A DNA stretch of 52,437 nucleotides, taken from the NCBI GenBank assembly GCA_017993055.1, contig JAGONM010000027.1, positions 1 through 52,437 on the forward strand, read 5' to 3'. Position 1 is the first letter of the stretch, and each line of letters begins with the position of its first letter. The notes under the pieces were generated by a model. That model had not been told where the DNA came from and did no database searches. It saw only the letters and a list, made by a program, of their open reading frames with translations. Below, piece after piece: positions 1-7,477 of the stretch. This DNA comes from Armatimonadota bacterium. Lineage in GTDB: Bacteria > Armatimonadota > UBA5829 > DTJY01. Both the position numbers and the translations under genes were made by a program.

Positions 1-175
1 CGGCGTCGTTCCCCCCGCCCCCAGTGGCGTTCTGGTTGCTGCTACCGCCGCCTCCGCCGGATGAACCGCCGGAGCCCTTGCCCCCGCCGTCCTCCGCGTC
101 GAAGAAGGCCCGCCATTCGTCAGACCTCAGTACCATGTCCCAAACCTCCCGCTTAGAGCCCGTCGGCTGTATCAT
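1..175 (-). CDS. Partial phage-type protein, runs off the left edge
   Basis: An open frame starts at ATG 175 and continues leftward off the window, with 58 codons visible. The first 30 or so residues are mixed (they contain EVWDMVLRSDEWRAFF) and are followed by a long Gly/Ser/Asn stretch. I do not recognise the family. It lies 90 bases downstream of two genes that look like parts of a phage head module and has the same direction. A scaffold or head-assembly role would fit that position, but nothing in the visible residues proves it. No strong Shine-Dalgarno (SD) sequence precedes the ATG. A second ATG at codon 14 is also possible. Confidence 0.45.
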   Translation of the reverse strand, partial: MIQPTGSKREVWDMVLRSDEWRAFFDAEDGGGKGSGGSSGGGGGSSNQNATGGGGNDA

Positions 176-265
176 CTGGTGAGAATTCCGCGCTCACCAG
201 CCCATACAAAAAGCCCTCCCGTACCAGCCGGGAAGGCTCGATGTCACGTTACTTGCACTGCTGGG

Positions 266-535
266 TTAGTGCCAGATCACCTTCAAATCTGTAACCACAT
301 CCCGAAGCGGCTTGCCGTCGAACTTGTAGCCGTCGAGCATCTCCTCGATCGTAGCAAACTCGCGGTACGACTCCTCGTTGTGCTTCTCATAGATGCAGTA
401 GTTGCCAACCTGCGGCAAGATCGCCCACTCCTTGCCGGCGAACTTGAACTCTATCTCGATGCCGATCTTGATCTGATCGACCATCTCCTGCACGCTCTCG
501 TATTCGTCGCCTTCAGGGAACGGATGTATGATCAT
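266..535 (-). CDS. Small phage-associated protein (89 aa)
   Basis: The frame is open further upstream, but I chose ATG 535 because it overlaps the stop codon of the upstream gene by one base (TGATG). That arrangement is typical of translational coupling. The product is small and acidic, with motifs such as IEIEFKFAGKEW and NYCIYEKHNEES, and a C-terminal part reading DGKPLRDVVTDLKVIW. From memory, small proteins of this kind sit directly after minor head-protein genes in Firmicute-type prophages, but I cannot name a function. The coupling to the gene at 535-984 suggests both came in with the same phage. The frame looks intact. Confidence 0.6.
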   Translation of the reverse strand: MIIHPFPEGDEYESVQEMVDQIKIGIEIEFKFAGKEWAILPQVGNYCIYEKHNEESYREFATIEEMLDGYKFDGKPLRDVVTDLKVIWH

Positions 536-984
536 CAGTCTATCCCAAGCGATCGCTTCTCGCTCTTTGTCAGGTCTCTCCATTCGCGCTGTCGTTCGCC
601 GTCAATCCAGTCATGTACATGCGGTACTACTCTGTGCGTCTTCGGCTTGCCATGAGCGGTCAGGTCAATATCTCTGACGGGTCTCCCGTCCGCACCATAG
701 ACGCGCCTCTGTACTATTGTACCATGTTCATTCTCTCTGTCAATCGCTGAGTTGGGAGCCGCCTCGTATGGCAATCCAAGGCTCCGAGACCTTGGCACAA
801 CAAACCGCTCCCTATCCCTCTGCCTCAACCGCCCGGTGTCCTTGATGAACCCGCGCATCCGGGCCTGGTAGAACCTGACCTTCCGCTCAGCGACCGCCCT
901 GACGGAGTCCGTCCCGGCCACCGCCGATCGCCGCTTCCTTCGTCGGGTAGATCCGGGCCTGACGCAACAAAGCCCGGACACCAC
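535..984 (-). pseudogene. C-terminal remnant of a phage head-morphogenesis (SPP1 gp7-like) protein
   Basis: The 149-codon frame opens at GTG 984, inside the rpsT terminator hairpin, so its first 20 or so residues are probably not original coding sequence. From about residue 30 it reads like the tail of an SPP1 gp7-type minor capsid protein: ERKVRFYQARMRGFIKDTG, then a basic RQRDRERF segment. After this comes the motif DIDLTAHGKPKTH with PHVHDW, which I recall from C-terminal domains of such proteins in Gram-positive prophages. Full-length members are several hundred residues long, so most of the gene is missing. The family assignment is from motif memory. The truncation follows from the terminator boundary. 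Confidence 0.5.
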
Positions 985-999
985 GAGGATATCCGGGCT
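961..999 (-). terminator. Rho-independent terminator of rpsT
   Basis: On the minus strand an 8-bp stem (AGCCCGGA 999-992 with TCCGGGCT 978-971) is followed by TTTGTT. It lies 27 bases after the rpsT stop. The start of the phage remnant frame falls inside the hairpin. Confidence 0.8.
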
Positions 1000-1025
1000 C
1001 GATGAAGGTCAGGTTCTGCTGAAGA

Positions 1026-1298
1026 CTATGAGTCCGACTGGGTCTTGTTCGCGGCGCGCATGAGCCTCGACTTTCGCCGCGCGGCGGCGTTCTTGTGGAT
1101 GATGCCCTTCTCGGCGGCCTTGTCTATGACGCTCTCGGCCGCCGAAACGACCTTAGCTTTCGCCTCGGGATCGCCGTCCTCGAAGACCGAGTGAGCTTTC
1201 TTGACGAAGGTCTTGATCTTCGACTTGGTCGCGACGTTGCGATCCCGGCGTTCCCGGGACTTCTTGACGTCCTTGATTACGGACTTGATATTCGGCAA
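1026..1298 (-). CDS. rpsT: 30S ribosomal protein S20
   Basis: Small basic protein of 90 residues that binds 16S rRNA and helps assemble the 30S subunit. The N-terminus (LPNIKSVIKDVKKSRERRDRN) and the Ala/Lys-rich end with GIIHKNAAARRKSRL are characteristic of S20. I chose the TTG at 1298, which aligns with the usual start (M-x-NIKS) and has a GGGGGGA SD sequence 7-8 bases upstream. The frame is open for five more codons to another TTG at 1313, but that start would place the SD inside the gene. Transcription comes from the promoter at 1386-1414 and ends at the hairpin at 961-999, so the gene is monocistronic. Confidence 0.95.
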   Translation of the reverse strand: MPNIKSVIKDVKKSRERRDRNVATKSKIKTFVKKAHSVFEDGDPEAKAKVVSAAESVIDKAAEKGIIHKNAAARRKSRLMRAANKTQSDS

Positions 1299-1332
1299 TG
1301 GTCTTCCCCCCAAATGTCATCTGAAACTGAGC

Positions 1333-1352
1333 GAGCCGAAGCCAGTCGGCTC
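1333..1352 (-). promoter_or_regulatory. Hairpin in the rpsT leader
   Basis: A 7-bp inverted repeat (GAGCCGA 1333-1339 with TCGGCTC 1346-1352) lies between the promoter and the ribosome binding site of rpsT. An autoregulatory role, known for S20 in other bacteria, is possible but only inferred. Confidence 0.4.
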
Positions 1353-1385
1353 AGGAAACGGGTCAAGCTTAGGACCGGACGACAT

Positions 1386-1414
1386 AGTATAGCAGGTTCG
1401 ATCCCAAAAGGCAA
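1386..1414 (-). promoter_or_regulatory. Sigma-70-type promoter of rpsT
   Basis: The minus strand reads TTGCCT (1414-1409), a 17-base spacer, then TATACT (1391-1386). It is the only strong match upstream of rpsT. Confidence 0.8.
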
Positions 1415-1442
1415 GAGCCGCGGAAGTGCGAAGAGCGAACCC

Positions 1443-2600
1443 CTACCACCGATTGCGGGGGATCTTCCATCCCTCGGGATAGACCAGGTAGACCGTCCCC
1501 CAGGAGCCGGGGTTCTTCAGCCATGACGCCTCGAGGGCCTCGCGGCTGTAGACGACCCGCCCGCTCCTGCCGAGATCGAGCCTCGTAGCGGGGTCGTTGA
1601 GGATGACCTCTCCTCCGGCCGTGAACCCGCGCACCAGCATCAGGTGGCCGGAACGCTCGGTCGTGTCTCTTGCCCGCAGCTTGTTGTAGTCCAGGCTCAC
1701 GATGACCGGGACCCCCGCCGCGATCCATTGCTCTATGTCGCTAAGGCTGTCAAACCTCGTGACGATCGCCCGGATTCCCTCGTATTCGCCCGCGAACGCG
1801 GTGTTGAATGTCCAGTTGCCCGTGCCGCCCCAGCCGATGTCGTATATCCCGTCCACCGCCTGCTGGACGCCGCACGTCAGGTCGGGCCGGTTGAGTTCCT
1901 GCGCCCAGTAGCTCAGGGCCATCGCGGTCGAGGTCGCGCTGCAGAACCGCCCGCCGTCCGGCACGCTGAGTTGGGAAAGCTGCGGCACGTCCAGGTCCTT
2001 CCCCCACACATCCTTCCTCGCGCGGGCGCGGGGCAAGGCAGCCTTCGTGTCCATGACGTGGACCGTCAGCGACTTGAGCGTTGGGTAGACGGCTCCCTCA
2101 GCCGAGCAGAGACTGGCGGATACCCGGACCGCATCACCGGGCCGCCTGAGGTATAGTATGTCCGCCCGCAGGGACGCGATGTGGTCGCTCTGCCCCCGCA
2201 CGCTCATGCGCTTCATGGGGATGTTGTCCCGGTTCCATATCGCGTAGCAGAACCACCGGCTCCAGACCTCGCCGCTCCGGACCTGGACGTAGATCTTGAG
2301 GTAGCTCCCCGGCGGCGTGTCGGCATTCCACGAGAGCACGACCTCGTCGAATCCGAAACCCGGCTCGAGGTCTCCCGACTCGATCCTGCCCATCGGGATG
2401 CCCTTCTCGTCCGCGGGCGCGTTCTTCTCGCGGAAGACGATGCCGTTCGCGGATGAGTCCCACTTCGCGCCGGAGCAGAACATCGCCGCGAAGTCGCGTC
2501 TGGTCTCGAATCTGAACAGCCGCCGTGATGGTCCCGAGTCCGCGTACGCGCTGATCATACAGGCTGTCAGAGCCGCCGCAATGCACGCTGCCGTCTTCAT
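1443..2600 (-). CDS. Secreted C39-like cysteine peptidase
   Basis: 385 residues with a signal peptide at about 1-20. Residues 25-185 form a beta-rich domain that I do not recognise. Residues 200-380 match the C39_2 papain-like peptidase fold: Cys220 in DGGRFCSATSTAM, His319 in SGHLMLVRG, and Asn335-Asp336 in ILNDPA give a Cys-His-Asp/Asn catalytic set. Such proteins are exported and may cleave peptides or act as transpeptidases, and the substrate cannot be read here. The gene lies 48 bases after the WYL regulator gene in the same direction, so it may be transcribed with it. The next gene, rpsT, has its own promoter. Confidence 0.85.
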   Translation of the reverse strand: MKTAACIAAALTACMISAYADSGPSRRLFRFETRRDFAAMFCSGAKWDSSANGIVFREKNAPADEKGIPMGRIESGDLEPGFGFDEVVLSWNADTPPGSYLKIYVQVRSGEVWSRWFCYAIWNRDNIPMKRMSVRGQSDHIASLRADILYLRRPGDAVRVSASLCSAEGAVYPTLKSLTVHVMDTKAALPRARARKDVWGKDLDVPQLSQLSVPDGGRFCSATSTAMALSYWAQELNRPDLTCGVQQAVDGIYDIGWGGTGNWTFNTAFAGEYEGIRAIVTRFDSLSDIEQWIAAGVPVIVSLDYNKLRARDTTERSGHLMLVRGFTAGGEVILNDPATRLDLGRSGRVVYSREALEASWLKNPGSWGTVYLVYPEGWKIPRNRW

Positions 2601-2648
2601 GTGGTTACTGCACGTCCCTCTCTACGAAGCTGTCTCGGAGCTCCTGAG

Positions 2649-3605
2649 TCAATCGTCGTACATCGCAGCCATGCGCGCGCAGGTCTCGGCGATCGCCTCG
2701 CGCAGGCTTGCCGGTTCGACCACCTCGACGCGGTCGCCGAACCCCAGTATCCAGTGCTTGATCTCCTCGACTCCGGCCACCGTCACCTCGAACAGGAGCG
2801 ATCCGTCTTCCTGCTCTGTCATCTTCTGGTTCGGGTGAAACTTGCAGCCGGAGATCCATTTCGCCCAGCTCTTGCTGAATCTCAGCACCACATGCTCCGG
2901 CTCGGCGTTCGCCTGTAGCTGCCAGCCGCGATTGAGGTACTCCTCCAGATCGAAGTCGGCCGGATACTTGAAATGGTCGTCGCGCACCCGTATGCCCCTG
3001 ATGCGGTCCACCCCGAAGGTGCGTATCTCGTTCCTGAGTTTGCAGTATCCGATCAGGTACCAGGAGCCGAAACGGAACGTCAGCCCGTAAGGCTCGACCA
3101 ACCGTTTGGTCGTCTGGTCCCGGCTGGGCACGTAGTATGTGATGTCGAGCGGGTTGTGGCCGGAGACAGCCTTGCTGATCTCGTTCAGGGTCTCGGTGTT
3201 GCACTCGCGGATGAGGTCAATGCCGACGGATACGCGGCGCTTCATCTTGCGTATGGTCGAGTCCACCTGGTCGGACAGCAGGGAGTTGACCTTTTTGAGA
3301 GCGCTGCGAACCGCATCCGTCGGGGGCATCCGGATGCGATCGGCCGCGATGTGCCCGGCGAGAACCAGCGCGAGCGCCTCGCTGGGCGTGAAGGCCGACG
3401 GCATCAGTTTCAGATCGTTCACCGCGAAACACCCGTTGCGCCGCTTGATCGTGCCCCACTTTCGCAGGATGCGGATGTCTCTCTCGATGGTGGCGGTCCC
3501 CACGCCGAACTCGACCTCGAACCCCGCGACGTCCCACTTGCCCGGTTCGTTCTCGATGAGCTGCAGTATCCGTATCAGGCGCCCGAACTGTTCTTCAAGA
3601 GTCAT
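2649..3605 (-). CDS. WYL-domain transcriptional regulator
   Basis: 318 residues. An N-terminal winged helix (about 5-65, with ATIERDIRILRKWG) is followed by a linker and a WYL domain at about 150-215, where FRFGSWYLIGYC is the family motif. A WCX-type C-terminal domain occupies 230-310. Proteins of this class bind DNA and are thought to sense nucleic acid or nucleotide ligands. Several control DNA repair or defence genes. The start overlaps the end of the membrane-protein gene by 11 bases, so the two are co-translated. RadC is encoded just upstream, but behind a separate promoter, so a link to DNA damage is only a neighbourhood hint. Confidence 0.88.
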   Translation of the reverse strand: MTLEEQFGRLIRILQLIENEPGKWDVAGFEVEFGVGTATIERDIRILRKWGTIKRRNGCFAVNDLKLMPSAFTPSEALALVLAGHIAADRIRMPPTDAVRSALKKVNSLLSDQVDSTIRKMKRRVSVGIDLIRECNTETLNEISKAVSGHNPLDITYYVPSRDQTTKRLVEPYGLTFRFGSWYLIGYCKLRNEIRTFGVDRIRGIRVRDDHFKYPADFDLEEYLNRGWQLQANAEPEHVVLRFSKSWAKWISGCKFHPNQKMTEQEDGSLLFEVTVAGVEEIKHWILGFGDRVEVVEPASLREAIAETCARMAAMYDD

Positions 3606-4056
3606 GGTGTGTCCCCGCGCCGGGCTCGACGGGCTTCGGCTCGCCGGCCCTGCTCTCGGCTGGCTCGGCCAGAACGTCTTCGTACTCCGGCCCGGTGTGG
3701 TAGATGGTCGTGAACGCTATGTGACCGATGATCGGCAGCTTGTGTTCCTCGCCGTACAGCGCCCTGATCATCATGTAGCACGAGAACACGAACGCGATTC
3801 CGCCCGGCGCCCACCAGAAATACCTGTCGAGAAAAGGAATCCATCGGACCGTCAGCCACAGGCACGTCAGCAGTCCGAATGCGAGGATTGACTGGACGCA
3901 GTGGAACTTCACGAAATGGCTGCGTTTCTCGAAGATGAGGATGATCAGGCCCAGGAAGCCGAGATACGATGCGGCGGCGACCAGGCTCTCCTCTACGCCG
4001 AGGCTCGATTGGCCGTCATGCTCCATGTTTCCGGCAGTTCCCCCCAAGGCAGACAT
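3595..4056 (-). CDS. Small Tic20/DUF4870-like membrane protein
   Basis: 153 residues with about three to four membrane segments (for example SYLGFLGLIILIF and SILAFGLLTCLWL). The loop FVKFHCVQS between the first two segments is the signature of the DUF4870/Tic20-like family of small bacterial membrane proteins, whose role is unknown. The C-terminal 35 residues are acidic, Pro-rich and probably soluble. ATG 4056 is given as the start, but ATG 4026 (MEHDGQ) has comparable support. It is first in a unit with the WYL regulator and is read from the promoter at 4106-4135. Confidence 0.75.
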   Translation of the reverse strand: MSALGGTAGNMEHDGQSSLGVEESLVAAASYLGFLGLIILIFEKRSHFVKFHCVQSILAFGLLTCLWLTVRWIPFLDRYFWWAPGGIAFVFSCYMMIRALYGEEHKLPIIGHIAFTTIYHTGPEYEDVLAEPAESRAGEPKPVEPGAGTHHDS

Positions 4057-4105
4057 TCTTGCGGCATGGGTCGGATTTGCATACCCATGCTCTATATTCC
4101 ATGAG

Positions 4106-4135
4106 AGTATATCAGATCAACAGTCGAGTTATCAA
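4106..4135 (-). promoter_or_regulatory. Promoter of the DUF4870-WYL unit
   Basis: The minus strand reads TTGATA (4135-4130), an 18-base spacer, then TATACT (4111-4106). It overlaps the last codons of radC. Confidence 0.65.
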
Positions 4136-4833
4136 CGCTGCATCAATCCGCGTTCCTTGAGGCTCACCCACCGGCCGTCGCCGATGACCAGATGGTCCAG
4201 AACGGAGATTCCCACGTATTCCCCGGCCTGCACCAGGCGCTTCGTTACGGTGATGTCCTCCTGCGAGGGGGTAGGGTCGCCGGAGGGATGATTGTGGGCC
4301 ACGATCACCGACGCGCTCCCCCATCCCAGGGCCTTCCGAAACAGGTCTCTCGGGCTTATCAGGCTCGAATCGAGCGTCCCGACGGTGATTCTCTCTGTCT
4401 TCAGGACCTCGCCTTTGGTGTTCAGGAACAGGCCTGTGAACTGCTCCTGGGTCAGGTCGCGTAGGGCCGGCATCAGGAGGTCGGCGGCGTCCGCCGGGTC
4501 GCGTATGACCGGTCTGCTCTCGGCGACGCTGGCGGCGAGCCGTTTGCCCAGTTCGACCATCGCCATTATCTGCGCGCTCTTCGCCGTGCCGATCCCGTGA
4601 ATCCGCTCGAAGTTCCCGAGGCTTGCCGTGGCGATTCCTCTCAGCCCGTTCAGGTCCGCCAGCATCTTCTGCGCCAGGCCGACGGCCGAGTATCCGGCCG
4701 CTCCGACTCGCAGGATTATCGCCAGCAGTTCCGAGTCCGACAGCGCTTCGGGCCCGTACTTGAGCAGCCTCTCGCGGGGTCGTTCGTCGGCAGGAAGTTC
4801 CTTGATGGTCAGGGTGCGCCGTCCGTCGGTCAT
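4132..4833 (-). CDS. radC: RadC family JAB/MPN-domain protein
   Basis: 233 residues. The N-terminal part has a UPF0758-type segment and a helix-hairpin-helix (ERIHGIGTAKSAQI, about 77-90). The C-terminal JAB domain carries the zinc motif H180-x-H182-P...S-x-x-D193 (VAHNHPSGDPTPSQED), so it looks catalytically complete. RadC proteins are linked to recombination or DNA processing, but the biochemical role is unsettled. I chose ATG 4833 because it overlaps the upstream stop as ATGA and begins the conserved ITIKELPxxERPRERL-type region. The frame is open for 42 more codons inside the upstream gene. It is co-translated with the lipoprotein gene. Confidence 0.93.
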   Translation of the reverse strand: MTDGRRTLTIKELPADERPRERLLKYGPEALSDSELLAIILRVGAAGYSAVGLAQKMLADLNGLRGIATASLGNFERIHGIGTAKSAQIMAMVELGKRLAASVAESRPVIRDPADAADLLMPALRDLTQEQFTGLFLNTKGEVLKTERITVGTLDSSLISPRDLFRKALGWGSASVIVAHNHPSGDPTPSQEDITVTKRLVQAGEYVGISVLDHLVIGDGRWVSLKERGLMQR

Positions 4834-5504
4834 GGCTGTTCGGCCCTTATCCTGAGCTTGATCCATCCGATATCGGATTCCGGCAGTACCGACTCCTCCC
4901 ACCGGCCGTAGTCCAGCGCCTCGACGGTGATGTTCATTCCCGCCCTCGATCCCCGCCACGTCTTGCCTCTCCTGAGCTTGTCCGGCTCGATGACCGCCAG
5001 CGTCTCGTAGCCCGTTGTGCCGAGACCCTTGGAACTGTCGCTCAAGGCGATTCGCACCTCCGCGAGCTTGTTGCCGGCATCTCCCACCAGCACGACGGTG
5101 CCGAATGCCACGGACACCTTGTCGGCGCCCCCGTCGGTCAGGGCGAGGTTGAACATATGTGGAGGATAGTAGAGCACGGTGACAGGCCGTCCGTCCGCCG
5201 CGATCTTCGGCGTGGAGCCGTTCGCGTACTTCGGATCGTGCGAGTCAATGTCCGCCTTCGGGGGCGTCTCTGCCGGCCTCTCATCGGTCACGGAACGCTC
5301 GGATGGGGCTTTTTGCGATGCCTCATCGGGCTTCGATACCTTCGCCTGCTTCGGGACTACCTGCTCGGAGGCGGGGGGCTTCCCGGCGGCCGTTTCCGGT
5401 GGCGCAGTGGCGGTTTCCTTCCGGCAGCCGCCCGCCAGCTCCAGCAACGCAATCAGCGCGCAGAGCGTGCACGCTCCTGCAATACGTCTTTCTGTATCGC
5501 TCAT
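4830..5504 (-). CDS. Probable lipoprotein of unknown function
   Basis: 224 residues. I chose ATG 5504, which is preceded by GGAGGAAGG at good spacing. A hydrophobic segment (ACTLCALIALLELAGGC) ends at a Cys that could be lipidated, although the position three before it is Ala rather than the usual Leu. Residues 35-90 are a Pro/Lys/Ser/Glu linker of low complexity, as in lipoproteins that stand off a membrane. Residues 100-224 look like a folded beta domain (VTVLYYPPHMFNLAL, VSVAFGTVVLV), which I do not recognise. It is the first gene of the unit with radC, an odd pairing that may reflect shared transcription only. Confidence 0.7.
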   Translation of the reverse strand: MSDTERRIAGACTLCALIALLELAGGCRKETATAPPETAAGKPPASEQVVPKQAKVSKPDEASQKAPSERSVTDERPAETPPKADIDSHDPKYANGSTPKIAADGRPVTVLYYPPHMFNLALTDGGADKVSVAFGTVVLVGDAGNKLAEVRIALSDSSKGLGTTGYETLAVIEPDKLRRGKTWRGSRAGMNITVEALDYGRWEESVLPESDIGWIKLRIRAEQP

Positions 5505-5535
5505 ATCCTTCCTCCCGCCAGACGTCGGCACGTTC

Positions 5536-5565
5536 GGTATACCATCGTGACGCCCCGCGTGTCAA
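5536..5565 (-). promoter_or_regulatory. Promoter of the lipoprotein-radC unit
   Basis: The minus strand reads TTGACA (5565-5560), an 18-base spacer, then TATACC (5541-5536). Its -35 box is only six bases from the -35 box of the divergent promoter at 5572-5600. Confidence 0.75.
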
Positions 5566-5571
5566 CAGAGG

Positions 5572-5600
5572 TTGACGGCGCGGTGTTCCGGCCCTAGAAT
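5572..5600 (+). promoter_or_regulatory. Promoter of the TIM-barrel isomerase gene
   Basis: TTGACG (5572-5577), a 17-base spacer, then TAGAAT (5595-5600). It is divergent from the promoter at 5536-5565. Confidence 0.75.
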
Positions 5601-5634
5601 GATAGCGCTATTACAGGCGCGGGAGGTGCCACAC

Positions 5635-6486
5635 ATGAAACTCGGATACCTGACCAACTTCAGCGAGGACGAACTCAAGCTGGCTTCGAACATCGGCTTC
5701 GACGGCCTTGAGGTGCATGCGAAGTCCTGGGCGGCCGACGATCTGCAGTCGCCTGACCGGCGGGCGGAAGCGTCCGCGCGCGCGTCGGAACTAGCCGGCC
5801 GATACGGTATAACGGTAACGGCGATCGCCCACTACGAGCGCGGCAACCCGGCCGATCCCAAGGCGCGGATCGAGTCCTATCGCAGCGTGATCGAGTTCTG
5901 CTCCGCGATGAAAGTGCCGGTGGTCGCGACTCTCACCGGCGGAGACCCTGACGCGGGACTCGAAGACAACGTCAAGCTCTGGACGAACACCTTCTCGGAG
6001 GTTGCGCGCATCGCGGAGGCGAGCGGCGTCAAGGTCGCCTTCGAGAACTGGCCCGGCTTTGGCGCGATCCCGCCGTGCAGGAGCGTGAACTTCGGATTCA
6101 GCCCGACGGCATGGGAGATGATGTTCGACGCGGTGGATTCGCCCGCGCTGGGCCTCGAGTTCGATCCCTCGCATCTGGTCTGGCAGCAGGCAGACTACCT
6201 GTCCGCCGCGAAGCGTTTCGGCTCGCGGATACACCACGTCCATCTCAAGGACACCGAGATCATGGAGGACAAGCTGGCGGAGCACGGTTCTTTCGGCGGC
6301 GGATGGTGGCGCTACCGCATACCGGGATTCGGCCTGGTGGACTGGATGGGCTTCTTCTCCGTCCTGTACGAGATCGGATACGACGGGGGAACCGCCATCG
6401 AGCACGAGGACGGGGTGTTCTCCGGCCCGAAGCGCGCGGACGGCCTCAAGCTCGGCTATGAGTACCTGCGCCCCATGATCCTGTGA
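5635..6486 (+). CDS. Sugar phosphate isomerase/epimerase-like TIM barrel
   Basis: 283 residues of the AP-endonuclease-2-like TIM-barrel superfamily, which includes xylose isomerase-like enzymes and inosose dehydratases. Metal-binding positions are visible: FENWPG (Glu), GLEFDPSHL (Asp-x-x-His), HHVHLKD and IEHED near the end. It should act on a sugar or polyol in the cytoplasm, and the exact substrate cannot be read. I chose ATG 5635 because GGGAGG lies 8 bases upstream. The frame is open from 5572, but that region is the promoter. It stands alone and fits the sugar-metabolism theme of the window. Confidence 0.85.
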   Translation: MKLGYLTNFSEDELKLASNIGFDGLEVHAKSWAADDLQSPDRRAEASARASELAGRYGITVTAIAHYERGNPADPKARIESYRSVIEFCSAMKVPVVATLTGGDPDAGLEDNVKLWTNTFSEVARIAEASGVKVAFENWPGFGAIPPCRSVNFGFSPTAWEMMFDAVDSPALGLEFDPSHLVWQQADYLSAAKRFGSRIHHVHLKDTEIMEDKLAEHGSFGGGWWRYRIPGFGLVDWMGFFSVLYEIGYDGGTAIEHEDGVFSGPKRADGLKLGYEYLRPMIL

Positions 6487-6549
6487 TCCGTGCCACCGAA
6501 ACCTTCCGGTGCCCGGCGAACAAAAAGCGGTGTCCGGCCGACTAATAAG

Positions 6550-6579
6550 TGTAACGTGAAATGATGCGGTCGCGTCTAA
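6550..6579 (+). promoter_or_regulatory. Candidate ECF-type promoter in the 6487-6664 gap
   Basis: TGTAACG (6550-6556), 16 bases, then CGTCTAA (6573-6579). This resembles ECF sigma promoters (an AAC-type -35 box and a CGTC/TCTAA-type -10 box). A second TGTAACG lies at 10725-10731 in the same cluster. The rest of the gap holds a weak hairpin (CACCG/CGGTG) after the isomerase stop and nothing else I can identify. Confidence 0.35.
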
Positions 6580-6664
6580 TCAGTGAAGGCACCACCCGGA
6601 GTGGCGGGGCGTGCCTCCCGCGGGCGAGATGACGCTCGCGCACCGTCGAAGGGAGGAATCCGAG

Positions 6665-7426
6665 ATGGCGGCAAGACAGCGCATTTCACTCTATCTGATA
6701 GCATCGGCTTTGGTCTTCCTGATGTCGGCCCAGGCGGTCGCGCAGCAGGCAGGGGCCGGAGAGAAGCGGGTCACCATCAGCCTGCAGGACACCCCGGTCC
6801 GCAGCGCGATAGACATGATCTTCCGCGAAGCGGGCGTCAACTATGCCTTCGAAGGCGGCACTCAGGGCACGGTCAACGTCAACCTCACGGATGTACCGTT
6901 CGATCAGGCCGTGGCGATCATACTTCGCAGCGCCGGCCTCACGATGCGCCGTGAGAACGACACGTACATGATCGGTCCGAAGAAAGAAGTCGAGGCCTAT
7001 GTCGAGACGGCCCCGACTCTTGCGGCCGAAGAGACCGAGATCGCACGTACGACCTCGCTGGAGAAGATCCGCGTGAACTTCGCCGACGTCATGGAGATCG
7101 GCGCGATCTTCGGCGCCGAGTACCGCGGCGGCAGCGGTTTCGGCGGAGGCGGATACACCGGCGGTTACGGCATGACCGGAGGAATTGGCGGCTACGGTGG
7201 AATGGGTGGAATGAGTAGCTACGGTGGAATGGGCGGAATGGGCAGCTACGGCATGACCGGCGGCATGGGCGGCTATGGAAGCAGCTACGGAAGCGGCATG
7301 GGCGGCTACGGCAGCAGCTACGGCGGCGCCATGGCAGGCTACGGCAGCAGTTACGGCGGGATGAGTGGGTTCGGCGGTACAGGCACCTATGGCACTGGCA
7401 ACACCGGAATCCGCAGGCGATGGTAG
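6665..7426 (+). CDS. Secreted STN-domain protein with Gly/Tyr/Met-rich tail
   Basis: 253 residues. A signal peptide (about 1-28, ending SAQAVAQQ) is followed by a secretin/TonB short N-terminal (STN) domain at about 35-100: ISLQDTPVRSAIDMIF, then VNVNLTDVPFDQAVAIILRS and a final strand with YMIGPKKE. A spacer follows. The last 95 residues are a low-complexity tail of GGYG, SSYGG and GGMGG units, ending in IRRRW. STN domains normally sit at the front of secretins or TonB receptors, but no pore domain exists here. The protein is therefore free-standing, perhaps a surface or fibre-forming protein. I chose ATG 6665 for its GGGAGGAAT SD and signal peptide. The ECF sigma gene follows 51 bases later. 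Confidence 0.75.
   Translation: MAARQRISLYLIASALVFLMSAQAVAQQAGAGEKRVTISLQDTPVRSAIDMIFREAGVNYAFEGGTQGTVNVNLTDVPFDQAVAIILRSAGLTMRRENDTYMIGPKKEVEAYVETAPTLAAEETEIARTTSLEKIRVNFADVMEIGAIFGAEYRGGSGFGGGGYTGGYGMTGGIGGYGGMGGMSSYGGMGGMGSYGMTGGMGGYGSSYGSGMGGYGSSYGGAMAGYGSSYGGMSGFGGTGTYGTGNTGIRRRW
7126..7408 (+). repeat. Imperfect tandem Gly-Tyr-Ser/Met repeat within the STN protein
   Basis: Codons for GGYGSSYGG, GGMGGYG and similar short units recur irregularly across 280 bases. At the protein level this is silk- or glycine-rich-adhesin-like low complexity. Confidence 0.8.
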
Positions 7427-7477
7427 TCACCCGTAACGGCGGAGTCGCGCGTCATCCTGGACAGGAGTGATCCGTGC

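Noticed and set aside
179-655. 158-codon plus-strand frame at the left end
   Set aside because: It is antisense to the coupled phage genes and has no SD or motif.
7126-7408. Repeated short units that could suggest a CRISPR array
   Set aside because: The units are irregular and in frame, and they encode a Gly/Tyr/Ser/Met tail. There are no spacers of even length and no cas genes.
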